Source of the DNA: Bacteroidaceae bacterium
GTDB lineage: Bacteria; Bacteroidota; Bacteroidia; Bacteroidales; Bacteroidaceae
Assembly: GCA_017617575.1 (NCBI GenBank)
Contig: JAFZVY010000020.1
Span: 1-39,036, forward strand
Length of the DNA: 39,036 nt
Direction of reading: 5' to 3'
Below are positions 7,689-15,300 of this stretch, piece by piece. The notes under the pieces are model-generated. The model saw nothing but the letters and a program-made list of their open reading frames with translations, ran no database searches and had not been told where the DNA came from. A program made the translations under genes and the position numbers. Each line of letters begins with the position of its first letter. The first letter of the stretch is position 1.

Positions 7689-8273
7689 CTAAGACTGTCT
7701 TATTTCCTCCACAAGTGGTAGGAGGTACTTTCTTACCACCTTGTCATTCAGCTGATGTTCGCCATCAAAACGGATGAGGTGGTCGGCGAGGTAGTTCTTC
7801 TTGAATATTGCCTCGGCATTCTTGACGGTGTCGTCGTGCATGCCGACGAGGCACCAGCATGTCTGTTGCTGTTCCTTCGTGATACCCTTGAACTGCTGAC
7901 GCTCCATCATGTTGTGGTGCTGTATGATGTCCTTCGTTATCTTAAACGTCTTGGCACCGTCATATCGTCCGTTGAAGAACTTATGCTCGCCAGTCTTCAA
8001 GCCCTTCGACATGGTGGACATGTTGAAGGCTGGGTTGACGAGTATGCGCCTGTAGTCGCGCATCTGCTGGGCGTACATGCCTCCCATACTAGTTCCGATG
8101 ATAAGGTCCGGCGCTTCGGTCTTGACATATTCCTGCAAGTAAGGCAACGCCTCTACTGGGTCAACAGGTATGTCTGGCGCTACAACCTCATCGTCAGGCA
8201 ACAGGTTACGCAGTATCTCCACCGTGCCACTGGCATGTGAAGAACCAAAACCATGGAAATAAACTATCTTCAT
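7689..8273 (-). CDS. YqiA/YcfP-type alpha/beta-hydrolase (esterase)
   Basis: The 194-residue protein is a small alpha/beta-hydrolase of the YqiA/YcfP/UPF0227 type. The oxyanion region is IVYFHGFGSSHASG at the N-terminus. The nucleophile elbow is GTSMGGMYA (about residues 59-67, serine at 61). The acid is probably the Asp in GMHDDTV (about 150), and the histidine is in DGEHQL (about 175). Substrate unknown; likely a cytoplasmic carboxylesterase or thioesterase. Its ATG overlaps the TAA of the upstream twin-ABC gene by one base (TAATG on the minus strand), so the two are translationally coupled. Confidence 0.85.
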   Translation of the reverse strand: MKIVYFHGFGSSHASGTVEILRNLLPDDEVVAPDIPVDPVEALPYLQEYVKTEAPDLIIGTSMGGMYAQQMRDYRRILVNPAFNMSTMSKGLKTGEHKFFNGRYDGAKTFKITKDIIQHHNMMERQQFKGITKEQQQTCWCLVGMHDDTVKNAEAIFKKNYLADHLIRFDGEHQLNDKVVRKYLLPLVEEIRQS

Positions 8274-9868
8274 TATTTGTTCTTTTTTAAGAAAATACTA
8301 TGGTCAATGCACTTAGGCAGTTCTTCCTGATAGTGAGTGACCATGATGAGAGTCTTGTTCTTGCGACGGCAGAAGGTCTCAATCACGTCCTTCACGAGAC
8401 GGCGGTTCTTCATGTCGAGTCCATGAAGCGGCTCGTCGAGGATAAGAAGCGATGGGTCCTTGACAAAGGCACGTGCAAGGAGTACAAGACGCTGCTCGCC
8501 CGATGAGAGCTTGAGGAACGTGGTATCCTTGTACTTCGCTATGCCGAACACATCCATCCAGAACTCACAGATGCCCATCTGCTCTGGCTTTGGCTTCTTG
8601 TAGAGCCCCGTGGCGTCGCTCAGTCCGCTTGCCACGATGTCGATGGATGGCAGGTCGCGAAGGAATGCTCGGTGCATCTCCGGCGATATGTATCCTATAT
8701 GTTTCTTTATGTCCCAGATGCTCTCACCCGTACCACGCTTGTAGTCGAAGAGCACTATGTTGTTGGCATAAGCCTGCGGATTGTCGGCACACACGACGCT
8801 GAGGAGCGTACTCTTGCCTGCTCCGTTCTCGCCACTGAGTGCCCAGTGTTCGCCGTTCATCACGCTAAAGCTGAGGTCCTTCAGGATGGTACGCTCGCCG
8901 TATCGGATATTGACGTTCTTGAAGTCGATAACATGCTGAGTGCCAACAGCTATATTCTCGTCAGAGCCTTCGGCGTATGGAAGCGAGAGGATGGCTTCTG
9001 CCTTGCTGTCCGTCAACACGTGGGACGGTGGTGCAGGCTGACTTGCCTTGTACTCCTCTATCGTCATCTTTGGCTTCATGTCCATATCCTCGACAGGTAC
9101 GACGTGAGTGACGAAGAGAGGTATGTCATCCGTCTTTGACAACACGAGTACGATGAGTATGTTCGTTTCCTTGGACAGTACCGTCAACAGCTCGTGCAGT
9201 TGCTGGCGCGCATTGACGTCGAGACCGATGAATGGGTTGTCCATGATGAGTACCCTCGGATTGGTGAGGAGCGTCTTGGTAAGCTGGAACTTGCGAAGCT
9301 CGCCACTACTGAGCATGATGATGCGCTTGTCGATGAGCTGGTCGAGGTGGAATATGTCGTAGAGGCGGTCTCTCATCGCCTCAAGCTCGGCACGAACCTG
9401 CGCCTTGTCAGCCTCCTCCCTTGCCACACGCTCGGCAGCCTCTGCCTCGCTCTCGTCACGCACAAGGAACTTGTCATATACGCTTGTGCGAGCTATGCCC
9501 TGCTCTGCCACGCTGAAAGCCTCGTCGAGGAGTTCGCCCACGGTAGGAGCCTCGTCCACGTCATTCTGGTTCCATCGCTGCTGATAGTAATAGCCCTTGT
9601 CGGATGTGCCATACGAATCGCGGAAAGTCATGTACTTGATGTTGTCGCTCACCATCTTAGCCTTGCTTGGTGCGAAGTCGTACTTCACCTCCGTCATGAG
9701 CAGTGCATGCTTGCCAGTGATGACGTCCACGAGCATACTCTTTCCCGAGCCATTATCGCCAACAATGGCAATCTGTTCACCAGCCAAGACCTCAAGGTTT
9801 ATCGGGTTCTTGAACCTGTAAATGGGGTGACGCGTAACGCCATTGTTTATCTCTATTATCTTTTGCAT
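8273..9868 (-). CDS. Twin-domain ABC ATPase (ModF-like)
   Basis: The 531-residue soluble protein contains two ATP-binding cassettes and no membrane segments. Domain 1 has the P-loop GDNGSGKS (about residues 37-44), the signature LSSGELRKF and Walker B VLIMDNPF. Domain 2 has GENGAGKS, the signature LSSGEQRLV and the full Walker B LLILDEPLHG with catalytic Glu. Domain 1 has Asn in place of the catalytic Glu (DNPF), so one site is probably weak. Layout and length resemble ModF/PhrA-type ATPases. Partner and role are unknown; molybdate transport would need a permease, which is absent here. It is coupled to the downstream esterase gene. Confidence 0.85.
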   Translation of the reverse strand: MQKIIEINNGVTRHPIYRFKNPINLEVLAGEQIAIVGDNGSGKSMLVDVITGKHALLMTEVKYDFAPSKAKMVSDNIKYMTFRDSYGTSDKGYYYQQRWNQNDVDEAPTVGELLDEAFSVAEQGIARTSVYDKFLVRDESEAEAAERVAREEADKAQVRAELEAMRDRLYDIFHLDQLIDKRIIMLSSGELRKFQLTKTLLTNPRVLIMDNPFIGLDVNARQQLHELLTVLSKETNILIVLVLSKTDDIPLFVTHVVPVEDMDMKPKMTIEEYKASQPAPPSHVLTDSKAEAILSLPYAEGSDENIAVGTQHVIDFKNVNIRYGERTILKDLSFSVMNGEHWALSGENGAGKSTLLSVVCADNPQAYANNIVLFDYKRGTGESIWDIKKHIGYISPEMHRAFLRDLPSIDIVASGLSDATGLYKKPKPEQMGICEFWMDVFGIAKYKDTTFLKLSSGEQRLVLLARAFVKDPSLLILDEPLHGLDMKNRRLVKDVIETFCRRKNKTLIMVTHYQEELPKCIDHSIFLKKNK

Positions 9869-9937
9869 AGTTTTACATTATCTCCTATTTACTATCGCCT
9901 TTTTCAAAAAAGGCCATAAGGACTGCCAAATTATGCG

Positions 9938-9945
9938 CAAAGATA
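9938..9945 (-). promoter_or_regulatory. Possible -7 box for the twin-ABC gene
   Basis: On the minus strand this reads TATCTTTG, an exact TAnnTTTG match about 70 bp upstream of the start at 9868. A -33 element is not convincing. Confidence 0.4.
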
Positions 9946-10008
9946 TAGATTTTCATATTAACATACCCTCTAATTCACGCAAAATTATTAAATTTGTAAG
10001 TAATTTTT

Positions 10009-10048
10009 GAGTTTGTGAGTTTATGAGTTTTTAAGTTTTTTAGTTCTC
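10009..10048. repeat. 8-nt pitch array GAGTTTGT-type, five units
   Basis: GAGTTTGT, GAGTTTAT, GAGTTTTT, AAGTTTTT and TAGTTCTC follow one another at 8-nt pitch and lead into GCGGAT. Shorter versions occur at 2787-2827 and 24738-24761, also followed by a CGG word. Confidence 0.6.
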
Positions 10049-10099
10049 GCGGATTAAGATGGAACCTAAAAACACAGAGTTCACACAAAAACAGAAGAA

Positions 10100-11335
10100 A
10101 TGACAAGAATCATCATATCAACCCTCTGCCTGCTACAAAGCGTATGCGGATTCGCACAGGAGAATGCCGTGTATGTGGAAAACCTCAAGTCTCTGCAAGT
10201 AAGTGCAAACGGAGAATGGGGCGAACCGCCATTGATGGTGCTGCACAGCAACAGCTACATGGAGATAAGCTTTGACGACCTCCAGCACAACTTCGTTCGC
10301 TACACCTACACCATCACCCACTGCAATGCCGACTGGACACCTTCGGACATCAACCGCAACGAGTACATGGACGGCTTTGCCGACAACAAGATTGAGGACT
10401 ACGAGCAGAGCATGAGCACCATGATGGACTACAACCACTACACGCTCTGCCTTCCTAACGACGACGTGAAGCTGCTCATCAGCGGCAACTACAAGGTCAC
10501 GATATACCAGGACGGAGAGGACGAGCCAGTGGCAGAGGCATGCTTCAGCATCATCGAGCCACGAGTGGGCGTTGACGTGTCGGTATCGGGCAACACCGAC
10601 ATAGACACATGGGCACAGCACCAGCAGCTGGAGTTCAACATCAACTACAAGGGCTACGAGGTGCGCAACCCCGTTGACGACTTCTATCCCGTCGTGGTTC
10701 AGAACCGCCGATGGGACAACCACGTGGAGGACTTGAAACCAACATACATGCGCACCAACCAAGTGACGTACTCGCACAACAAGAGCCTCATCTTCGAGGC
10801 AGGCAACGAATACCGCCGCTTCGAGATACTCGACGAGCACGTGCCAACCATGCGAGTGGACCAGATGGAGTATCACGACCCATACTACCACGCCACCATC
10901 TTCACCGACGAGCAGAGGACGCACTACCTCTTCGACAAGGACCAGGACGGCCGCTACTATGTTCGCAACAAGAACAACGTGGACAACGAGACGGAGAGCG
11001 ACTATTTCCTCACGCACTTCACGCTCAAGATGCCTCGCGTGACAGGTGGCGAGATATACATCAACGGTGAGCTTACCAACAACCGCATAGCGGAGGACTA
11101 CCGAATGGAATACAACAGCATCACCAAGGCATACGAGACGATGCTCCCTCTCAAGCAGGGTTCGTACAACTACCAGTACCTCTATGTCCGTGATGGCGAG
11201 ACAACGGGTCACACCCTTCAGACCGAAGGCAACTTCCACCAGACCGAGAACGAATACTACGTGTATGTCTATAGCCGTCCCTTCGGACTGAGATACGACA
11301 AGCTCGTAGGGTTTGGGAAGGTTAATGCTAATTAA
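10100..11335 (+). CDS. Type IX secretion Plug-family protein (DUF5103)
   Basis: The 411-residue protein starts with a signal peptide (MTRIIISTLCLLQSVCGFAQ) and matches the DUF5103 / type IX secretion Plug family: ENLKSLQVSANGEWGEPPLM, then YTITHCNADWTPSDINRNEY, a conserved core DDVKLLISGNYKVTIYQDG, and the C-terminal LKQGSYNYQYLYVRDG and YVYSRPFG segments. In Flavobacterium the Plug protein closes the periplasmic side of the SprA translocon pore when no cargo is engaged, so this is a periplasmic outer-membrane-associated partner. The gene appears monocistronic. Its stop codon runs straight into a 7-nt repeat array. Two proteins in this window carry tails that could be type IX cargo signals. 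Confidence 0.85.
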   Translation: MTRIIISTLCLLQSVCGFAQENAVYVENLKSLQVSANGEWGEPPLMVLHSNSYMEISFDDLQHNFVRYTYTITHCNADWTPSDINRNEYMDGFADNKIEDYEQSMSTMMDYNHYTLCLPNDDVKLLISGNYKVTIYQDGEDEPVAEACFSIIEPRVGVDVSVSGNTDIDTWAQHQQLEFNINYKGYEVRNPVDDFYPVVVQNRRWDNHVEDLKPTYMRTNQVTYSHNKSLIFEAGNEYRRFEILDEHVPTMRVDQMEYHDPYYHATIFTDEQRTHYLFDKDQDGRYYVRNKNNVDNETESDYFLTHFTLKMPRVTGGEIYINGELTNNRIAEDYRMEYNSITKAYETMLPLKQGSYNYQYLYVRDGETTGHTLQTEGNFHQTENEYYVYVYSRPFGLRYDKLVGFGKVNAN

Positions 11336-11375
11336 TGAAGAATGAAGAATGAAGAATGAGGAATGAGGAATGAGG
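11334..11375. repeat. 7-nt array: AATGAAG x3, AATGAGG x3
   Basis: Six perfect 7-nt units begin inside the stop codon of the Plug gene. The first three are AATGAAG (11334-11354) and the next three AATGAGG (11355-11375). Likely a slippage-prone microsatellite. Confidence 0.85.
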
Positions 11376-11423
11376 ACCCTCTCCCCTGCCCTCCCCCTCT
11401 ATGGGGAGGGTGACTAATGCAAG
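11375..11423. repeat. 49-nt repeat, copy 1 (hairpin CCCTCCCC/GGGGAGGG)
   Basis: A 49-nt sequence containing CCCTCCCC-CTCTAT-GGGGAGGG recurs at 14691-14739 with three mismatches. The pair brackets the golvesin-type gene in direct orientation. Confidence 0.8.
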
Positions 11424-11530
11424 AGCAACAGCAATAATGCAACAAGAGAGTGACTAATGCAAGAGCGACAGCAACAATGCAACAAGAGGGTGACTAATAC
11501 AAGAGCAAGAGCAACAGACGAATGCAAGAG
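11411..11530. repeat. 40-bp tandem repeat, three copies
   Basis: TGACTAATGCAAGAGC starts at 11411, 11451 and (with one change) 11491, a period of exactly 40 bp. The units also contain GCAACAAGAG. Some units are open in frame with the downstream gene, but the residues they encode (TNARARATDECKSNN) look like translated repeat, so a start upstream of 11586 is unlikely. Confidence 0.8.
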
Positions 11531-11585
11531 CAATAACGCGAATCCGTTTCTCAGCCGTCTTTGGCTGAGATTTACATATCGACAA

Positions 11586-14500
11586 ATGAGACTAAAGACT
11601 AACATACTAACAAAGATAAGAGCAGGCATCAAGGCCAAGACCGCGCCCTTCGCCGCATGGACGCCCCGCCGCTTCCCTGCGGTTAGCGCGACCGCTTCGC
11701 CAAGCATGGGGAGCGGATGGCTTTTAGGGGGCGCAAGGCTATCGGTGCTTTGGGGGCTTCTCCTGCTTTCCGCCTCTGCCTTTGCGCAGGACTACAAGAA
11801 GGATTTCAAGAATAGCATCACAAGCTACTTCGAGAACTATCCACACGCCAATGCCACCATCGACCGCATAAAGCTGCAGAGCCTTGAGGTGGATACTGAC
11901 AGCCAAAGCGTGAAGATTGTAGCAGGAGGAGGCTTTCAGGAGCAATGCTTCACATCAAGGACGGTTGACAGCATATACAAGGACATACGTTCACTGTTGC
12001 CAGAGGAGATAAAGTCATACAGCGTCTCACTCTACACGGAGAACCACCTCATAGAAGACCTCGTGCCTAACTTCTTCCGCAAGAAGAACAAGGACAAGTC
12101 ACGACTCATCAAGAAGGAATACACGGGTGCGCCATGGGTTACCAACGCCTCCAAGCCATACAAGGCAACGAAGGGACTGGAGGGAGCGCACATAGCACTC
12201 TGGCCAAGCCACGGACTGTACTACAAGCAAGCCACAAGGGAATGGTCATGGCAACGTCCCCGACTGTTCTGTACCAACGAGGACCTCTTCACGCAGAACT
12301 TCGTCAATCCGTACATCATACCGATGCTACAGAACGCAGGAGCCATAGTGTTCACTCCGCGCGAGAGGGACTGGCAAAGCAACGAGGTCATAATAGACAA
12401 CGACACTCCTAACACGGACGGCTACTACATAGAGCATACGAGCAGCAAGTCAAAGTCCAACTGGGCTTCGCCTAAGTCTGCTGGATTTGCCAACTACAAG
12501 CAGATATACGCCGTGACGGACACTCCCTTCGTGGACGGTACGTCAAGGTACATAGCATCGACCACGGACAAGGGCAACGCCTACGCACAGTGGGTACCAA
12601 ACATACCAGAGACAGGCAGGTACGCCGTGTATGTGACATACCACTCCTTTGGCAATAGCGTTCACGACGCCCACTACAAGGTGCTTCACAAGGGAGGAGT
12701 GACTGAGTTCAAGATAAACCAGAAGATGGGTGGAGGTACATGGGTCTATCTCGGTACGTTCGACTTCGACGCAGGAATAAGCGAGGATGCCATGGTCATC
12801 CTCTCCAACCAGAGCAGCGAGAAAGGCATAGTGTCAGCCGACGCCGTGAGATTCGGAGGAGGCAAGGGCAATGTGGTGCCACTGAGCAGGGACTCCATAC
12901 CAGTGAACCCAAGCGGATTCCCACGATGGGCAGAAGCTGCCAAGTACTCTACCTTCTGGTACGGCATGCCATACAGCATACACACGGGAGCATTCGGAAC
13001 GGATGACTACAGCAACGACATCAACAGTCGTTCACGTGCCATCAACTACCTTTGCGGCGGCTCTGTCTATAACAAAGAGAACGAGGGACTGAGAGTACCA
13101 CTTGAGGTCAACGTAGCCTTCCATACCGACGCAGGCTATTCAGTGGACGATAAGCTCATCGGTTCGCTTTCGATATACAGGACAACCAACACCAACGGAC
13201 TTACGGGCGCAGGACTTGACAGGTACGTCAGCCGCGACCTTGCAAGCATGTTGCTGTTCAACCTCAGGAGAGACCTCAACCAGTACAACTGGCAGATACG
13301 CCAGCTATGGAACAGGAACTACGGCGAGGCACGTGAGCCACTCACCCCTGCCTGCATCCTTGAGATGCTGTCGCACCAGAACTTTGCGGACATGCGCCTT
13401 GCATACGACCCGCACTTCAAGTTCGACCTCTGCCGTTCCGTATATAAGACCTTGGTCAAGTTCGTCGCAACGGAGCATAACCGCAGCTACGTCATACAGC
13501 CACTGCCTGTACACAACTTCAGCATCAGCCTCAATGAGCAGAAGAAGACGGCAGAGCTATCATGGGCACCGACAGCGGACAAGCTTGAGCCAACAGCCAC
13601 GCCGCACCAGTACATCATCTACACCCGTAAGGGCAACGGCGGCTTTGACAACGGTACTATCGTCAACGGCACAAGCCACTCCGTCACACTTCTGCCCGAC
13701 GTGCCATACTCATTCAAGGTGACAGCCGTCAACGCTGGTGGCGAGAGTTTCCCTTCGGAGATACTATCCGCTGGCATAGCATCCAACAACACGGGAACGA
13801 TACTCATCGTCAACGGCTTCACACGTCTCGAATCGCCAAAGGTCATCGACACTCCCACGGAAGCAGGATTTGACCTCGACGCCGACCCAGGAGTGCAATA
13901 CGGTGCATACGTCGGATTCTGTGGCAAGCAGTTGTCATTCGACCGTAGTAAGGCAGGCAAGGAGACACGCGACGGACTGGGCTACAGCAACGACGAGTTG
14001 GCAGGAAAAGTCATCATGGGCAACACCTTCGACTACCCATACCTCCACGGCAGGGCGATAATGACGACGCACCGCCACTCCTTCACCTCCACAAGCGAGG
14101 GAGCACTCGAGGCAGGACTGTACAACCTGTCGCACTTCAACGCCGTCGATGTCATATATGGTGTGCAACGCGAGTTCAGCAAGAACACGGCAAAGATACT
14201 CAGCGACTACCTCAAGAACAACGGTCACCTCATCATCAGCGGAGCGAACATAGCACCGATGCTGGACATGATGCAAGGCTTGGAGGTGGCAGGAGCTGAC
14301 ACCATCATGGACAAGTCTATACACAACATTGGTATGCGTAACCTCGACTTCGACATCCATCGCAACATGAATGACAAGAGCTACGCCGTGCCAAGCATCA
14401 CGACTCTCGCATCAAGTGGAAAGGCATTCCCGATGCTCACCTACTCCGACGGCAGGATTGCAGGAGTAGCCTACAGCGGACCTGACCACAAGACAGAAGA

Positions 14501-14687
14501 GCCAGTAGCACCAAAGGCAAAGACGAAGAAGGAGAAGAAGAAAAAGAAAGGTGCAGTCGTCACTCCACAGATAAAGAGTAACACTAACTCACGATACATC
14601 ATCCTCGGTTTCCCAATAGAGAGCATCACCGAGGACACAAAGATGAACCAGTTCACAAGAGCACTGGTGAAGTATGTGGAGAATTAA
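11586..14687 (+). CDS. Secreted golvesin C-terminal-like / amidase-like protein
   Basis: A large secreted protein (about 1033 residues from this start) of the Bacteroidales family annotated as golvesin C-terminal-like or xanthan-lyase-like. After the signal region comes QDYKKDFKNSITSYFENY, then HIALWPSHGLYYKQATREWS, RPRLFCTNEDLFTQNFV and FTPRERDWQ. A golvesin-like beta-domain follows (ETGRYAVYVTYHSFGNSVHD, then WVYLGTFDFDAG). VNVAFHTDAGY suggests an N-acetylmuramoyl-L-alanine amidase-like zinc fold. Near the end come a fibronectin III-like segment (SWAPTADKLEP, PYSFKVTAVNAGG) and a lysine-rich KTKKEKKKKKGA linker. Starts at 11457, 11586 and 11706 are all open; 11586 has the best A/T-rich start context. 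About 40 residues between it and the hydrophobic core are G/C-rich and resemble the intergenic repeats, as if a repeat entered the signal peptide in frame. Function is probably in the cell envelope. Confidence 0.8.
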   Translation: MRLKTNILTKIRAGIKAKTAPFAAWTPRRFPAVSATASPSMGSGWLLGGARLSVLWGLLLLSASAFAQDYKKDFKNSITSYFENYPHANATIDRIKLQSLEVDTDSQSVKIVAGGGFQEQCFTSRTVDSIYKDIRSLLPEEIKSYSVSLYTENHLIEDLVPNFFRKKNKDKSRLIKKEYTGAPWVTNASKPYKATKGLEGAHIALWPSHGLYYKQATREWSWQRPRLFCTNEDLFTQNFVNPYIIPMLQNAGAIVFTPRERDWQSNEVIIDNDTPNTDGYYIEHTSSKSKSNWASPKSAGFANYKQIYAVTDTPFVDGTSRYIASTTDKGNAYAQWVPNIPETGRYAVYVTYHSFGNSVHDAHYKVLHKGGVTEFKINQKMGGGTWVYLGTFDFDAGISEDAMVILSNQSSEKGIVSADAVRFGGGKGNVVPLSRDSIPVNPSGFPRWAEAAKYSTFWYGMPYSIHTGAFGTDDYSNDINSRSRAINYLCGGSVYNKENEGLRVPLEVNVAFHTDAGYSVDDKLIGSLSIYRTTNTNGLTGAGLDRYVSRDLASMLLFNLRRDLNQYNWQIRQLWNRNYGEAREPLTPACILEMLSHQNFADMRLAYDPHFKFDLCRSVYKTLVKFVATEHNRSYVIQPLPVHNFSISLNEQKKTAELSWAPTADKLEPTATPHQYIIYTRKGNGGFDNGTIVNGTSHSVTLLPDVPYSFKVTAVNAGGESFPSEILSAGIASNNTGTILIVNGFTRLESPKVIDTPTEAGFDLDADPGVQYGAYVGFCGKQLSFDRSKAGKETRDGLGYSNDELAGKVIMGNTFDYPYLHGRAIMTTHRHSFTSTSEGALEAGLYNLSHFNAVDVIYGVQREFSKNTAKILSDYLKNNGHLIISGANIAPMLDMMQGLEVAGADTIMDKSIHNIGMRNLDFDIHRNMNDKSYAVPSITTLASSGKAFPMLTYSDGRIAGVAYSGPDHKTEEPVAPKAKTKKEKKKKKGAVVTPQIKSNTNSRYIILGFPIESITEDTKMNQFTRALVKYVEN

Positions 14688-14690
14688 GGA

Positions 14691-14739
14691 GACCATCTCT
14701 CCTGCCCTCCCCCTCTATGCGGAGGGTGACTAATGCAAG
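14691..14739. repeat. 49-nt repeat, copy 2
   Basis: It matches 11375-11423 at 46 of 49 positions, in the same orientation, immediately after the golvesin-type gene. Confidence 0.8.
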
Positions 14740-14779
14740 TAATTATCAATCATCAATTGCCCCAAAGGGGCTACCGCCT

Positions 14780-15085
14780 ATGTACACAATTCAATCAAAC
14801 GCTTCCGGCACACGAAGCATCAACATAACAGAGGAGCATCTACATGCAATAGAGAAGTATTCACTCCTCAAGGGACTCATCCCAAGTAACGGTATGATAG
14901 ACGAGACAACGCTTGAGACTCTGAAGCATAACGTCAAGTCATACATACTCAACAACAATAACTGCGACGACCTCGTGGACTTGTGTACCAACGTCCTCTA
15001 CCACGACAACATGAAGGTATATGGACTCAAGGAACTCATCATCCTGTACGTGGGATGGAAGGAAAGAACACCTTCTGAGAATTAA
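14780..15085 (+). CDS. Small protein of unknown function
   Basis: No family recognised. From the ATG at 14780 the protein is 101 residues, soluble, with no signal peptide or membrane segment. It appears largely helical: ITEEHLHAIEKYSLLKGLIPSN, then DETTLETLKHNVKSYILNNN, then DDLVDLCTNVLYHDNM and KELIILYVGWKER. An in-frame ATG at 14717 would add 21 residues encoded by the 49-nt repeat and flanking sequence and was rejected. It lies between the golvesin-type gene and ygiQ on the same strand but is separated from ygiQ by a long inverted repeat. Codon use resembles the neighbours, so it is probably a real gene. Confidence 0.65.
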   Translation: MYTIQSNASGTRSINITEEHLHAIEKYSLLKGLIPSNGMIDETTLETLKHNVKSYILNNNNCDDLVDLCTNVLYHDNMKVYGLKELIILYVGWKERTPSEN

Positions 15086-15113
15086 AAGGTAAAACAAAAA
15101 GATATTTTTAGGA

Positions 15114-15261
15114 AACGAAAATTTAGAAAATTAAAGAAAATTTTTTTCTTTATTTCAAATCTATGATTTCAAATTTAGGTCTTCGGCTCAGAACGGGACG
15201 CATAGATTTGACATGATAAATTTGAGATTTAACATTTTCTTTAATTTTCTAAATTTTCGTT
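15114..15261. repeat. Palindromic element with 27-bp perfect inverted ends
   Basis: Positions 15114-15140 and 15235-15261 are perfect inverted copies of the A/T-rich TTTTC element (three TTTTC words ending in TTTTCGTT). A second pair, CAAATCTATG (15156-15165) and CATAGATTTG (15201-15210), is nested inside. Single copies of the end sequence lie at about 5702-5731, 6682-6708, 7659-7684, 24818-24842 and 36190-36216. No open frame is present, so it is MITE-like or a structured leader of ygiQ. Confidence 0.75.
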
Positions 15262-15300
15262 CAAAAAAGTTCAAAATAAGTAGAGCAAGAAAGGATAATA

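Noticed and set aside
9194-9919. Open frame on the plus strand across the twin-ABC gene
   Set aside because: It is antisense to two P-loops and signature motifs of the real gene and shows no domain of its own.
10133-11239. Long open frame on the minus strand inside the Plug gene
   Set aside because: It mirrors a strongly coding gene on the plus strand with a signal peptide and family motifs; its translation is low-complexity (many V, L, H) as expected for an antisense shadow.
15114-15261. Insertion sequence
   Set aside because: The ends are inverted and perfect, but there is no transposase frame and no clear target duplication; at most a MITE-like element.
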